From Aselliscus stoliczkanus (lineage: Eukaryota; Chordata; Mammalia; Chiroptera; Hipposideridae), in contig CM066732.1 in NCBI GenBank assembly GCA_033961575.1, forward strand, positions 51,675,001 through 51,739,000: 64,000 bases of DNA, read 5' to 3'. The position numbers and the translations under genes were made by a program. The notes under the pieces are model-generated. The model was given only the letters and a program-made list of their open reading frames with translations. It was not told where the DNA came from and made no database searches. This document shows, in pieces, positions 9,990 through 21,579 of this stretch. How positions within the stretch are numbered: the stretch's first letter is position 1; every line of letters begins with the position of its first letter.

Positions 9990-10665
9990 TTTGAAAAAAC
10001 AGCTTATTGAGGTATAATTTTATACCATACAATTCACTCATTTAAAATTTAATGGTTTTTAGTAAACTTACATACACCCTTACCACAGTCAATTTTAGAC
10101 ACCAAAAAGATGCCCCGTGTCTGTTTATAGTCATTCCCCATTCCACCCCCCAGGCAACCAAAATCCACTTTCTGTTTTTATGAATTCACATTTTCTACTA
10201 CTTCATATGAATGGAATCCTATAATATGTAGCCTTTTGCGACTGGCTTTCACTGTAGCATAAAGTTTTTGAGGCTCATCCATGTTGTAGCATACTGAATT
10301 CCTTGTTGTTGCTGATAGTATTTCATTACGGATAGACCACATTTATTTTTTTTTTTATCCACTTACTAGTTGATGGACATTTGAATTATTTCCATTTTTG
10401 GCTATTGTGAATAATGCTCCTGTGAACATTCCCGTACAAGTTTTTGTCCACGCAAAGATGTAAGTTTCATTTCTCTTGGGTGGATGGGTTGAATTACTGG
10501 GTCATGTGGTACATTTATGTTAAACTTTTAAGAACCTGCCAAGCGCTTTCCAAAGTGGCCGTACCATTTTACATTCTGCCAATAATATGTGAGAGTTCCA
10601 GTTTCTTCATGCCCTCACCAAAAACTAGTCCTTTTGATTATACCCATCCTAATAGGTGCAAAGTT
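9990..10665 (-). mobile_element. LINE-1 3' end remnant (minus strand)
   Basis: CTTATTGAGGTATAATTTTA at the left, then CTCATCCATGTTGTAGCATA and TTTTTGGCTATTGTGAATAA landmarks of L1 3' sequence in reverse. Diverged. A second L1 3' end starts right after it. Confidence 0.82.
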
Positions 10666-11006
10666 GTTGGTAAAATACACATGACAAAATTTATCATCTT
10701 AACCATTTTAAAGTGTGCAGCTCAGTAGTGTGAAGGAAATTCACATTATTGTGCAACTATTCTATGGGACAGTTTAATCTTATAAAACTGAGACTCTCCA
10801 TTTTCCCCTCCTCCTCCCAGACCTGGCAACCACCATTGGTCTTTCTCTTTCTGTGAGTTTGACCATTTCAGATACCTCACCTAGGTAGTCATACAGTATT
10901 TGTGCTTTTTGTGACTGGCTCATTTCACTTAGCATAATGTCTTCAAGATTCATCAATATTGTAGCAGGTGTCAGAACTTCCTTCCTTTTTAAAGCTGAAT
11001 AATAGT

Positions 11007-11008
<2 letters not shown>

Positions 11009-11046
<38 letters not shown>

Positions 11047-11070
11047 TGTGTCTGTGTCTGTGTGTCTGTG
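11009..11070. repeat. (TG)n microsatellite
   Basis: About 17 TG units followed by TGTGTC variants, inside the L1 3' end between AATAATAGTCC and ACCACATTTTG. Confidence 0.97.
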
Positions 11071-11403
11071 TACCACATTTTGTTGATCTCTTCTTCCATC
11101 GATGCACACTTGGGTTGCTTCTACCTCTTGGCTCTTGTGAATAATGCTGCTATGGAACATGAGTGCACAAATATCTGCTTTCAATATTTCTGGATATACA
11201 CTGAGAAGTGGAATTGCTATATCATATGACTTTAATTTTTTTAGGAACTGCCATACTGTTTTCTATAATTTATGCATCATTTTACATGCCCACCAATAGG
11301 GCACAGGATTCCAATTTCTCCATAACCTTACTAACATTTATTTTCTGGCTTTTTTTTTTTTTTGGATAGTTATGGGTGTGATGATCTGATTTGCATTTTC
11401 TTT

Positions 11404-11853
11404 CTTTTTTTTTTTTTTTTAAAGATTTTATTGGGGAATTGGCGGAGGGGAACAGCGTTGGGGAATCGGGGAAGGGGAACAGACAAGCTGCTGTCTTTTT
11501 GTTCTTCAGTTTAGTTGCGGAGGATATTGCTTCACTGTTGGTATCGTCATTGTGCTCTTCCCGGATGAGGCAGATCGGTCGCTGGCCTCTGGATGTCGCT
11601 CATCGCGGCTGTTGGCAGCTCACGCTTGGCTGCCAGCCGCTCACGCTGGCTGCGGGCCACTCACTGTAGCCTATGGCAGCCCACTGCAGCAGGGGCTGCA
11701 GCCCACACCATCGCCGGGGCTCGCACAGCCCAGCTCCAGGTGGAGCTGTTGTTAGCTGTAGAGGGCAGTGTCACTGGCCCTCATGTGGGATCCGAACCGG
11801 GGCCGCTGGCATCCCAAAACCAGCGCTTAACCAATGCGCCACTCGGCTGGCCC
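11404..11853 (-). mobile_element. long tRNA-derived SINE, 450 bp, with 17-bp target-site duplication
   Basis: Read on the minus strand it has the GGCC(A/G)GCCGAGTGGCGC head, B-box GGTTCGGATCC, a ~300-bp body, and ends CCCCAATAAAATCTTT before a T-rich (plus strand) tail. Flanked by TGATTTGCATTTTCTTT at 11387-11403 and 11854-11870. Lacks a 7-bp GGCCCAT segment that the other long copies have near the 3' third. Confidence 0.95.
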
Positions 11854-11896
11854 TGATTTGCATTTTCTTTATGATTGATGTTGTTGAGCATCTTTT

Positions 11897-12345
11897 TTTT
11901 TTTTTTTTTTTTAAAGATTTTATTGGGGAATTGGCAGAGGGGAACAGCATTGGGGAATTGGGGAAGGGGAACAGACAAGTTGCTGTCTTCCTGTTCTTCA
12001 GTCTAGTTGCGGAGGATGTTGCTTCACTGTTGGTATCGTCACTGCACTCTTCCCGGATGAGGCAGATCGGTCGCTGGCCTCTGGATGTCGCTCACCGCGG
12101 CTATTGGCCGCTCACGCTTGGCTGCCAGCCGCTCACGCCGGCCGCGGGCCACTCACTGCAGCCTATGGCAGCCCACTGCAGCAGGGGCTGCAGCCCACAC
12201 CATCACCGGGGCCCGCACAGCCCAGCTCCAGGTGGAGCTGCCGTCAGCTGTAGAGGGCAGTGTCACTGGCCCCCACGTGGGATCCGAACCGGGGCCGCTG
12301 GCATCCCAAAACCAGCGCTTAACCAATGCGCCACTCGGCCGGCCC
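11897..12345 (-). mobile_element. long tRNA-derived SINE, 449 bp, with 14-bp target-site duplication
   Basis: Very close relative of the SINE ending at 11853, in the same orientation and with the same missing 7-bp segment. Flanked by GTTGAGCATCTTTT at 11883-11896 and 12346-12359, so it is a separate insertion event. Confidence 0.95.
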
Positions 12346-12499
12346 GTTGAGCATCTTTTCATATATTTGTGCCATGCATACATCTTTGAAGAAATGTCTA
12401 CTCAAGTCCTTTGTCCATTTTTGAATTGGATTATGTCTTTTTATTATTGAATTATAAGAGTTCTTTATATGTACTGGATACAAATCCTTTGTCGGATAC

Positions 12500-12793
12500 A
12501 AGCACTGCCCTGATCAGTCAGCAGCCATCAGCATCAAGGTGAGAAAGACCCTCCACCAGCCAAAGGATTATGACTCACTGAAGGCTCAGAAGATGGTTAG
12601 CATTTTTTAACAATAAACTATTTTTAAATTGAGGTATGTACGTTGTTTTTTATGTATAATGCTATTGCACACTTAATAACTACAGTATAGTGTAAACATA
12701 ACTTTTATATGCACCGGGAAACCAAAACTTTGTAACTCGCTTTATTGTGCTATTCATCTTATTGTGGTGATCTGGAACCAGACACCTGTATGT
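12500..12793 (+). mobile_element. Tigger1-type DNA transposon, 3' end
   Basis: AGACCCTCCACCAGCCAAAG, GATGGTTAGCATTTTTTAAC and the terminal TCTGGAACCAGACACC match the 3' portion of the mammalian TcMar-Tigger1 consensus as I know it. 5' truncated, with no transposase ORF. Confidence 0.82.
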
Positions 12794-12819
12794 GATTTAC
12801 AAATATTTTCATAACAGTG

Positions 12820-13215
12820 TCTTTTGAAGCTATGTGCCAGGCACTGTGTTTGGCACTGGAGATAATAGGGCCAGCAAAGAAATGAGCATGTCCCACTCTT
12901 TATGGAGCATTTACTCCAGCGGGGAAAAAGATGTTGATTAAATAGCCACACAAATAAATGGACAATCGCAAGTATGCTAAGTACAGGGGAGAGGAATGTG
13001 AAACATGGTAGAGTGTGAACTCCCAGGGGAGGAAGTGCCCTGACTTGTCAGGGAGATCAGGGCAAGGAGGTTTGAATGGAGGGCGCTGAGTGGGTAGGCA
13101 TTCCTGGTGGAGACCATGGCCTGTGCAAAGGACCCTGGGCTGGTTCCAGAGTTCCCAGGCACTCCTGGGTAGATGTGGTGAGAAGGTGCTGGGCTCAGGC
13201 AGCAAGGACCTTAAT
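12820..13215 (+). repeat. ancient interspersed repeat, family not assigned
   Basis: CTATGTGCCAGGCACTGTGT start, then a purine-rich body with GTGCAAAGGACCCTGGGCTG. The same pattern recurs at 21580-22435 and 34690-35320. It is an old mammalian retroposon remnant with no coding capacity. Confidence 0.5.
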
Positions 13216-13329
13216 GAGGCTTTTCACTTATATTTGGCATTATACACATTTAAATCTCAGAGCAAAGTTTAAGAAAACATAGAGGTAAGTCGCAGTGACC
13301 TTGGGTTAGACAGTGTTTCTTAGAATTGA

Positions 13330-14530
13330 CATATAAAGCACAAGCAGCCAAAGAAAAATTACATAAACTAGACTTCATCAAAATTAAATGCTTTTGTGCT
13401 TGAAAGGGTACTATCAAGAAAGAGAAAAGGAAACCCACAGATTGGGAAAAAATATTTATAGATCATATATCTGAAAAAGGTCTAGCATCCATAACATATA
13501 AGAAATTTGCAGCACTCAACAACTAAAAGACAAATAACCCAATTAAAAAATGGACGAAGACTCTAAATAGCCATTTCTCCAAAGAAGATAGACAAGTGGC
13601 CAATAAGCCCGTGAAAAGATGCTCAACATCACTAATCATTAGGTAAATGCAAATCAAAAGCACGTTAAGGTAGCACTTCACACGCACTGGGAGGTGATAA
13701 TGATGAACAGACAATAACAAGTATTGACAGGATGTGGAGAAATTGAAGTCCTTTTACATGGCTGGTGGGAATGTAAAATTGTGCAGCAGATCCGTGGAAA
13801 AGAGTCAGGCAGTTCCTCAAAGAGTTAAACATAGAGTTACAGTGTAACCCAGCAATTCTACTTCTAGGTGTATACCCAAGAGAACTGAAAACACATGTTT
13901 ATACAAAAACTTGTTCACAAATGTTCATAGCAACATTATTCATAATAGACAGTAGAAACAATGCAAATGCCCATCAGCTGGCAAGTGGATGAAAGAAAGT
14001 GGTCTCTGTACAATGGAATATTATTCAGCGGTGATTAGGAAGGTGCTGATACGTCCCACAACACAGACAGTCCTTGAAAACATGCTAAGCGAAAGAAGCC
14101 AGACACACAAGGGGACATTCTGTCTATATGAAATGTCCAGAATAGACAAATCCATAGAGACAGTAAGTACATTCATGGTTGCCAGGGTGTGGGGGGAAGG
14201 GAGAATAGAGGGCAACTACCACTAGATTTTTATTTTTTGAAGGGGGAATTAGTTAGAGGGGGTCGGTTGGTGATGAAAATGTTCTGGAATTAGATACGTG
14301 CTGATGGTTACACAACTTCTTTTTTGTTTTGTTTTGTTTTTTGAGGGCAGTGTCACTGGCCCTCATATGTGGGACCTGAACCGGGGCAGCTCGCTTCCCA
14401 GGCCAGCGCCTAACCACCGCACCACTCGGCTGGCCCCTCACAACTTCTTGAATGTACAAAATGCACATTCCATAAAATTTACCTTTAAAAGGGTGAATTT
14501 CTTTTGGAATGTGAATGATATTGATTAAAA
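13330..14530 (+). mobile_element. LINE-1 ORF2 3' part and 3'UTR remnant (plus strand), SINE-interrupted
   Basis: From AAACTAGACTTCATCAAAAT (ORF2 3' region) through TGGACGAAGACTCTAAATAG and TTCATAGCAACATTATTCAT, continuing after the SINE with TTCTTGAATGTACAAAATGC. Multiple stops and frameshifts. The SINE sits at 14322-14438. Confidence 0.87.
14322..14438 (-). mobile_element. short tRNA-derived SINE
   Basis: Reverse complement of the short form; tail (TTTTG)n on plus, GAGGGCAGTGTCACTGGCCC, and ends at CACTCGGCTGGCCCC. Flanked by CACAACTTCTT at 14311-14321 and 14439-14449. Confidence 0.93.
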
Positions 14531-16390
14531 ATAAATAAATGGAAAGTTTCCTTAACTTGGCGTTTCTTTTTCCTCCTTATTTTAACCCTTTACTGTTTCT
14601 GTCTTTTAGTCTTAGACATTTTAGCATCTTTTAGGAGGCAGGCAATACACAAGTTAGTTCATTAAGATAAAGAAAGAAAACAGTCCTGCTGGCCCCAGAT
14701 TGGATGCTGGACGGGTGCTCTGTGGTGGCTTGGCTTTGCCATGTCCCCTTCATCAAGCTGCATGTAGTTATGACGGAGACAGATAGTGCCGACATGGGAC
14801 TGAAATCAGTGAACTGAAATTCATTTGTTTTGTTTCCTTAAATGACTGTGGTTTTTCGTTCCTACTTACCTCTTTTCCTTTTCTCGAATCCGTGAGACAT
14901 TCTGCTAGTGCTCCTTGGATCTTCCCTAGGTTTTTATTGACTTCAACTTTTTCTCTAGCAGAGAAACGGAGTTGGGAGGGTATCTCTGGGCTGTAATTAG
15001 CTGGTTTTCATGTCATGTTTGCTTGAAAATTGGTAATAATATAATGGGGTGCAGGGTGGGAGCTGGGAGCAAGCATTGCCTCTTGCAACTTGTAAAAGTT
15101 TCACTTGCTATTGATATTGTGAAATTGGTTTTTTAATTGAATCCTAAAATGCAGCAATTTATTTTTCTAGGACTTAAGATGTCTTTGTTGGTCAGACTTC
15201 ATAGAGGACAATATGGGAGACCTTTGGTGAGCTAAAAGGTAAAGTGAAATATTCTATCAATATGTGTCGTGGTTTTTAGCTGATCCCAGGGTAAAACAGC
15301 AAAATTAGATGAGGACAAAAATGCAGATATCAAGATTTAATTTTGGCAATTGTTGCTGATTTTACTTTAATTTTACTTTATATACTTAAAAAAACGATAT
15401 CCTTTTTCCATCTTTTCTGGTAGCAAAAGTAATATATTTGAAGAAGTTTTTCATTGTGGACTCATTATGGACTCACAGGAAGTTACAGTAAATATTTGCT
15501 TTCAAATGTTCAGACAACACTGAAAAACACAGACAAAAAGTACAAATCCTCTGGAACCCCACCCCTGAGCATCCCCCAGTGCGAACAGCCTGGTATGTGT
15601 TCTTCAGGCATTTTGTTGTATTTCTGGAGAAACCTGTAAACAAACTCGAGTTTTGCATGTTGGAAGGTAGTCTGCAGACCTAATTGCTTCTGTATACTCA
15701 CTAACATGTCACCTCTGCAAAGGCCAAAGTAGACACCATCAGGTCTGCACTGCCTTTTTCGTCACCGTCATTTTGATGCATTATTTACAGGCTCCGTGGT
15801 CCTTCCTGAGATCTAGTTCCTCAGAGCCAGAGAGCCAGAGTGGGACCCCCACCGGCTGCAGCTTTGCTTCTCCTACGTTGGGATGTGGCCTTGCTCTCCT
15901 CCCGGAAGGGCTTGTTCAGATGCAGTTTCCCAGGCTCCACTCCTGCTGACTTTTAAGGTCTGGGGCCCAGGGCCCTGTTATTGAAGTGCACAGCTCAGGT
16001 GACTCATGCTGCTGATGCTGGAACCACTGCTGGAATCCTGCACCAGCCGGTAATTTAGGAAACTGATAAGCGCAGCTACACCCAGCATTGGACCCATGAC
16101 CGGTGACGGCTGGTTGGAGGCAGGCTGCCTGTGAAAGCGAGTGTGGGTGCTGCTGGAGGTCCGGGTGCCCACACCAGACCCTCAGGCCACCCCGGGACAG
16201 CCCTCGTGTCTAGCCTCCTGCCTCCTCTGGTAGCTGCTGGCTGGTGTTGAGTGAATGAACAAATGTTTCTTTGCTTCTCTCTCTCAGCATATTTGAAGTG
16301 GTAGATAAGTGGCAGTCATATAGACTAACCTTAAACCAAAGGAAAGTAGGGAAAAAGGTAAAAGGCAGACAGAAGCATTCAAAAGCATAG
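14531..16390. other. unique intergenic sequence, no gene seen
   Basis: No recognisable exon, RNA gene or young repeat. Short ORFs only. Confidence 0.5.
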
Positions 16391-16394
16391 ACCT

Positions 16395-16740
16395 TTTGGA
16401 CCATATATTAGTTTTCCATGTTGGCCATTTCAAATTATCACACATTCAGCAGTTTAAAAGAACACTCATTTATGATCATCTGGTTCATAGGTGTGAAGCG
16501 CGACCTGGGTCTCACCAGGCTAAACTCAAGGTGTCAGCCTCCTGGGCTCCTCTCGGGAGAGGCTAAGGGAGAGAACCTGTTTCCTTGTTTGTTCCCAGAG
16601 CTGGACGATTTCAGTTCCTTGCCGTTGTCGGGCCAAAGTCTCCATTTCTCTGCTGGCTGTCAGCCGAGGGCCGTTTGGCCAAGTCTCCTCGAGTCCCCAG
16701 ACGGATTCCCACACTCACAGGCTCCCGCAGTGCAGATGTG
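16395..16740. repeat. ancient retroposon fragment, possibly LTR-like, family not assigned
   Basis: TATTAGTTTTCCATGTTGGC, CTCACCAGGCTAAACTCAAG and GAGAACCTGTTTCCTTG follow a widespread diverged mammalian repeat. The class (MaLR-like LTR versus other) is uncertain. Confidence 0.4.
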
Positions 16741-17473
16741 CAATCTTCGCAGGCCCTTCTTCTGCCTGCCATTGGGACAAATGACCTCGGGAGCCCTTGG
16801 GTACGTCGCTCTGGCGTGGGGACAGCACAGTTACTCTGTTTGATTCTAAGATGCAGGTTATTTTTAAAAACTTTTTATTAGGGAAAATTTCTAATATAGA
16901 CTGAAGTAAAGAAACTGAAATATACCCCTTCATTTTATTCCAGTAAATACCGACTCTTAGCCAGTCTTGTGTCCTGTATGCCCTCCTCATCCCAGTTTGA
17001 AATTATTTTGAAGCAAATCTCAGAGAACATGTTTTTATCTATATACATTTCAGTATGTATTTCTAGAAGATAGGGACTCATTTTTATTACACAGTCATGG
17101 TTGATTTACTAATACAACGCCCCCACATCAATTCTTGAATATCTAGACACTGTTTATATTTTCTTGATTATCGTATGTAATTGTTTATGGTTTATTTGAA
17201 TTGAGATCTATATAAAGCCTACATATTACATTTAGTTGATGTCCCTTCTTATTATGTAAAATCTACATAACAGAAAAATTACCATTATAACCATTATTAA
17301 GTATCCAGTTCTGTGGCATGAAGTACATTCACATTGTTGTGCAACCATCACCACCATCCAGCTCCGGAAGGTTCTCATCTTCCCAAACTGAATTTCTGTC
17401 CCCATTAAATAACTCCCCCATCTTCCCTCCCCTAACTTGTATCAAAATGTCCTGTTTAAAAAATTTTCCATCT

Positions 17474-17511
17474 CTGGCCTGCCGAGTGGCACATTGGTTA
17501 AGAGTTGGCTT
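17474..17511 (+). mobile_element. truncated SINE head (38 bp)
   Basis: GGCCTGCCGAGTGGCACATT then GGTTAAGAGTTGGCTTGGG. It is only the first ~38 bp of the SINE head and stops at GCTTGGG, where the next complete SINE begins. The rest of this copy is not found downstream. Confidence 0.8.
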
Positions 17512-17970
17512 GGGGGCCGGCGGAGTGGCGTGGTGGTTAAGAGCTGGCTTGGGACACCAGCGACCCTGGTTCGGGTCCCACATATGAGGGCCAGTGACAC
17601 TGCCCTCTACAGCTAAGATGTTGAACGACAGCTCCACCTGGAGCTGGGCTGCCATGAGTTGCCTGCGACAGTGTAGGCTGCAGCCCCTTCTGCAGTGGGC
17701 TGCCATAGGCTACAGTGAGTGGCCGGCAGCCAGTGTGGAAGGCTGGCAGTCGGCATGAGCTGCTGTGAGCCGCTGTGAGCAGCGAGCGACTGGCTCGCCT
17801 GGGAAGAGTGCAATGATGATACCAACATGGGCCAGTGAAGCAACATCCCCCACAACTATACTGAAGAATAAAGACAGCAACTTGTTTATTCCCCTTCCCT
17901 GATTCCCCAATGCTGTTCCTCTCCCCCAATTCCCCAATTTAAAAAATTTTAAAAATAAAATAAAAAATTT
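17512..17970 (+). mobile_element. long tRNA-derived SINE
   Basis: GGGGCCGGCGGAGTGGCG head, B box GGTTCGGGTCC, a full body, and 3' end TTCCCCAATTTAAAAAATTT. The AATAAA motif has decayed. No clean duplication found, because it abuts a truncated head on its 5' side. Confidence 0.88.
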
Positions 17971-18257
17971 TATCATCTTAACCATTTTGAAGTGTAGAGT
18001 TCAGTGGTGTTAAATACGTATATTTGCATCGTTGTGAAACAGATCTCCAGAACTTTTTCATCTCGTGGAACTGAAACTCCATACCTATTAAACAACAACT
18101 TCCCCTTCCCCCTACCCACTCGCCCTTGATGACTGTCATCTGACTTGAAAAACGTATGTTCTGCTTGCTTGTTGAGTGAAGTGTCCTCTAGTGGTTGATA
18201 TCTCTTAAACTTTCTTAAATTTATTCATTCCCTCATCTTTAAAAAACATATATATTT

Positions 18258-18722
18258 TGGGGCCGGTCGAGTGGCACATTGGTTAAGAGCTGTCTTGGGA
18301 CACTGGCTCTGAGCAGCAGGGCCCTGGTTCAGATCCCACATATGAGGGCCAATGACACTGCCCTCTAAAGCTAGGATGGTGAACAGCAGCTCCACCTGGA
18401 GCTGGGCTGCTGTGAGTCTCCGGCGACAGCATAGCTGCAGCCCTACTGCAGTGGGCTGCCATAAGCTGCAGTGAGTGGCTGGAAGTCAGCTTGAGTTGCC
18501 AAGAGCAGCCATGAGCGGCCATCCAGAGGTCAGCGACTGATCTGCCTCACCTGGGAAGAGCACAGTGATAATACCAACATGGGCCAGTGAGGCAGCATCC
18601 TCAACAACTAGACTGAGGAACAAAAGGACAGCAACTTGTCTGTTCCCCTTCCCCGATTCCCCAACACTGTTCCCTTCACCCAATTCCCCAATAAAATCTT
18701 TTAAAAAAAACAAAAAACAAAA
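18258..18722 (+). mobile_element. long tRNA-derived SINE
   Basis: GGGGCCGGTCGAGTGGCACA head, body, and 3' end CCCCAATAAAATCTTTTAAA. Flanks AACATATATATTTT and AAATACATATTTT are consistent with a diverged target-site duplication. Confidence 0.92.
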
Positions 18723-18729
18723 AAAAATA

Positions 18730-19330
18730 CATATTTTGTTGTTCTTGATCAAGTAGGTCCTTTGTCCTCTGGAGTTTCCCACAGTCTAGATCATGCCAAT
18801 TGCATTGTGTGGTGTCATTTAACTTGTCTTTGTGCCGCCTGTAGGCAGGTCTAGAAGTGTGACACTATTCAGGCTCTTGTTTTGGTGACATAAGTCCAGG
18901 GATAATGGTCACCTCTATGGAGACATACCTAATGCCTCGTTGTCTTTTTGTTAATGTCATTAGCAACCATTGTTCTTTGTCTAGATCCATTAATTTACTG
19001 GGTGTTGCAAAATGTTGGTAATCAATTATTTTATTATTCTTTCATTATTTGTTAGCTAGACTACTTCTGTAATAATACCCATTGTAAGCTGGTTGTTCTG
19101 AGATACAGTTCCAATGGGAAAGAAAAAACATTCATCTTAATAGTAGCTTTTAAGAGAAAGATACACGACATTAAACGTATGTATTCATGGTAAGAAAGAT
19201 CCCTAATTTCAGACATGAAAAAAAAAGTGTTTTTACATTTGCAAAAATGCAGTAGTGATAGTGATAACTGACCACGAGTAGTCAAGAAGCAGGTAAATGA
19301 TGGAAGACTGTTTTAGCTGGTTAAGATGGA
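18730..19330. other. AT-rich intergenic sequence, probably old L1-like 3' sequence
   Basis: 18780-19060 has the texture of a diverged L1 3'UTR in reverse, but no landmark is certain. No gene seen. Confidence 0.35.
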
Positions 19331-19334
19331 TGGC

Positions 19335-19735
19335 ATGGGCTGAGCACATTTTAGAGAGGCCCATTAGGAAGGGCTGCAAATGAAAAGCCTTGGCACTGCA
19401 TGTATGTGTGTTTCCGTATGGAGGCTCTGAGGGAGACTCTATCTCCAGTCTGTCTTCTAGCCCCCAGTGCATTCCAGGGCATTCTCTGGCTTTCAGTTGC
19501 ATCCTCCAGCCTCTGCCTCTCTTGTCACATGGCATTCTCTGTGTCCAAATTTCCCAGTGGCACCAGCCATTGGATTAGGAGCCATCTTCATCCAGTAAGA
19601 CCTCAGCTTCACTTGACTGCATCTTGCAAAGACTGTATTTTCAAATAAGGTCATGTACACAGGTACCAGGGGTGAGGACTTGAACATATCTTTTGGTGGG
19701 GGTAGGGAGGAGACACAATTCAACGCACAATAAAG
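19335..19735. repeat. ancient retroposon fragment, possibly LTR-like
   Basis: TTGCAAAGACTGTATTTTCA, AATAAGGTCATGTACACAGG and ACAATTCAACGCAC belong to a common old mammalian repeat. The class is uncertain. Confidence 0.4.
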
Positions 19736-19757
19736 AGCAATGTTGCAAGTGACACTT

Positions 19758-20255
19758 AGGGGCCGACCGAGTGGCTCATCGATTAAGAGTTGGCTTGGGA
19801 ATGCGAGCTCTGAGCATCAGGGCCCTGGTTCGGATCCCACATGAGGGCCAGTGATGCTGCGCCCTCTACAGCTAAGATGCTGAACAACAGCTTGACCTGG
19901 AGCTGGGCTGGTCATGAGTCACCAGCGATGGCGTAGGCTGCAGTGGGGCTGCAGTGGGTTGCCATAAGCTACCATGAGTGGCTGGCAGCCAGTGTGAGTG
20001 GCCGGCAACCAGCATGAGCTGCCGTGAGCTGCCATGAGCCAGCTCCGATGGCCGGTGACCTATCTGCCTCAGCTGGGAAGAATGCAATGAGGATACCAAC
20101 ATGGGCCAGTAAAGCGATGTCCTCCACTGCTAGACTGAAGAACAGAAGGACAGCAACTTGTCTGTTCCCCTTCCCCGATTCCCCAATGCTGTTCCCTCCT
20201 CCAATTCCCCAATAAAATATTTTTAAAAAACCCCAAAAACAAACAAAAATAAATA
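19758..20255 (+). mobile_element. long tRNA-derived SINE
   Basis: GGGGCCGACCGAGTGGCTCA head, body, 3' end CCCCAATAAAATATTTTTAA and an A-rich tail. Flanked by AAGTGACACTT at 19747-19757 and 20256-20266. Confidence 0.93.
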
Positions 20256-20266
20256 AAGTGACACTT

Positions 20267-21575
20267 GGAGATGGTTTTACCTGGGAGGAAGACTCAGACT
20301 ATATCTCCTGGTGTCATATTGTGTAGGAGCATGATGGAGCAGGGGGATGGTGTCGTAGATAGCTTTCGAAGGTCCAGGTCATGCTCTTTTTTACTGCAAA
20401 AGAGGAATCTGACAGCACGGAGTGTTTTCCATATTGTTCATAAAGGTTTAAATCACTTCATCTTTTTTCTTTAAAAAGTGAAGAAAAAGCTCATACATCA
20501 GTTTTTGCCATTTGTGTTTTTGGGAATGGCATTTAATTCCCACTGAGATGACCTCTTGCATATGGTATATGGTATAATTGAGGTCAAGTTCTGTGTCACT
20601 TTATAAATTTGATTGTTTTCTCAGTTGTGTGCTTTTCTGAGGGGTAGAATTTTAGAATAATACGAGGCTTGTCTCTAGGCCTATGAGGTTAGCACTGATG
20701 GACCTTTACTCTCTTATCTGAGACACTGAAACCTTTTCGCAGGCTCTGTGGGCTCTGTAAATATTTAGAGCACGCTGTGTACTGGGCTCTGGATGAGTGC
20801 GGAAGGACACGTTTTGAAGGACATGCTTAGTGCTTAGCAGATTTTATATGCTCGACAATTATTTATGAATGAATGAAATTGGATTCCCAGCTCATGCAGG
20901 TGTCCCCCAAGCGCACACCAAAAGATTGCCCAATAGGTATAATGAGCGGAGAATTTCTGACGTCTTTTCCTGAAAAGAGATGAAAGCGGAAAGGAGTAAA
21001 AGGAGAGCCGTGGACCCACTGTCGCGGGTACCCATGTATCTCCATCTACACGCAGGCTTTGCCAGGGTTTTCTCGCACTGGGCTCTGGTTTCAGGCGATG
21101 AGTCGAGGCCTGAGAAGTGTCTGATTTGCCCTGAGAGATCTCACTCCTGTTCCTCATCCCAATAGCTGGCGCCAGCATTTTCTTTCTTCTGTTTTCTTCG
21201 CTTATGTTTATAAAATAATAAGGGCAAAATGTAATGAAACATTCAAGTCATTGACCCAAATAAACACGATTACACAGAGAAAGCTGTCGAGGGTGCTGAG
21301 AACAAGCATTAGCTCCCAAATGTCTCTGCGGGACAACTTGACGTGTCAGCCCGCTGACGGGCGAGGGGTCCTGGCATACAGCGCCCTGTGGGTTTTCTGG
21401 ACGTGGCCGTCACAGAAGGCTAGGAGGGTTGAGTTCTGGTTCCTGTAACTAGCATGTTACCTCACCACTCGAGATCTAAGTCTTCGTGTGCAAAAGGGGA
21501 AGGGCTGGGCTCTGTGAACCTAAAGTCTATTGAGTTTTACTATTGAATTTGCTCACTTCAGCAAATTCCTTCATT
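20267..21575. other. unique intergenic sequence, no gene seen
   Basis: No recognisable exon or repeat. A 114-codon minus-strand ORF at 20834-21178 has no domain signature and no splice support. Confidence 0.45.
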
Positions 21576-21579
21576 CTGA

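Larger units (their letters stand above)
10666..12499 (-). mobile_element. LINE-1 3' end remnant (minus strand) carrying two SINEs and a TG microsatellite
   Basis: Starts with ATCTTAACCATTTTAAAGTG and continues through CTTAGCATAATGTCTTCAAG, TTGTGAATAATGCTGCTATG and, after the SINEs, CTTTGTCCATTTTTGAATTG. Pieces are 10666-11403, 11854-11896 and 12346-12499. Reading across the SINEs restores one continuous L1 segment. No open ORF2. Confidence 0.85.
17255..18257 (-). mobile_element. LINE-1 3'UTR remnants (minus strand) around a nested SINE
   Basis: 17260-17473 (CATTCACATTGTTGTGCAAC, CATCACCACCATCCAGCTCC) and 17972-18257 (ATCTTAACCATTTTGAAGTG) are two stretches of reverse-orientation L1 3'UTR on either side of the SINE. 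They may belong to one or two copies. Confidence 0.75.

Noticed and set aside
11673..12350. 225-codon plus-strand ORF
   Set aside because: It runs through the antisense strand of two SINEs and the intervening L1. Similar frames recur in every long SINE copy.
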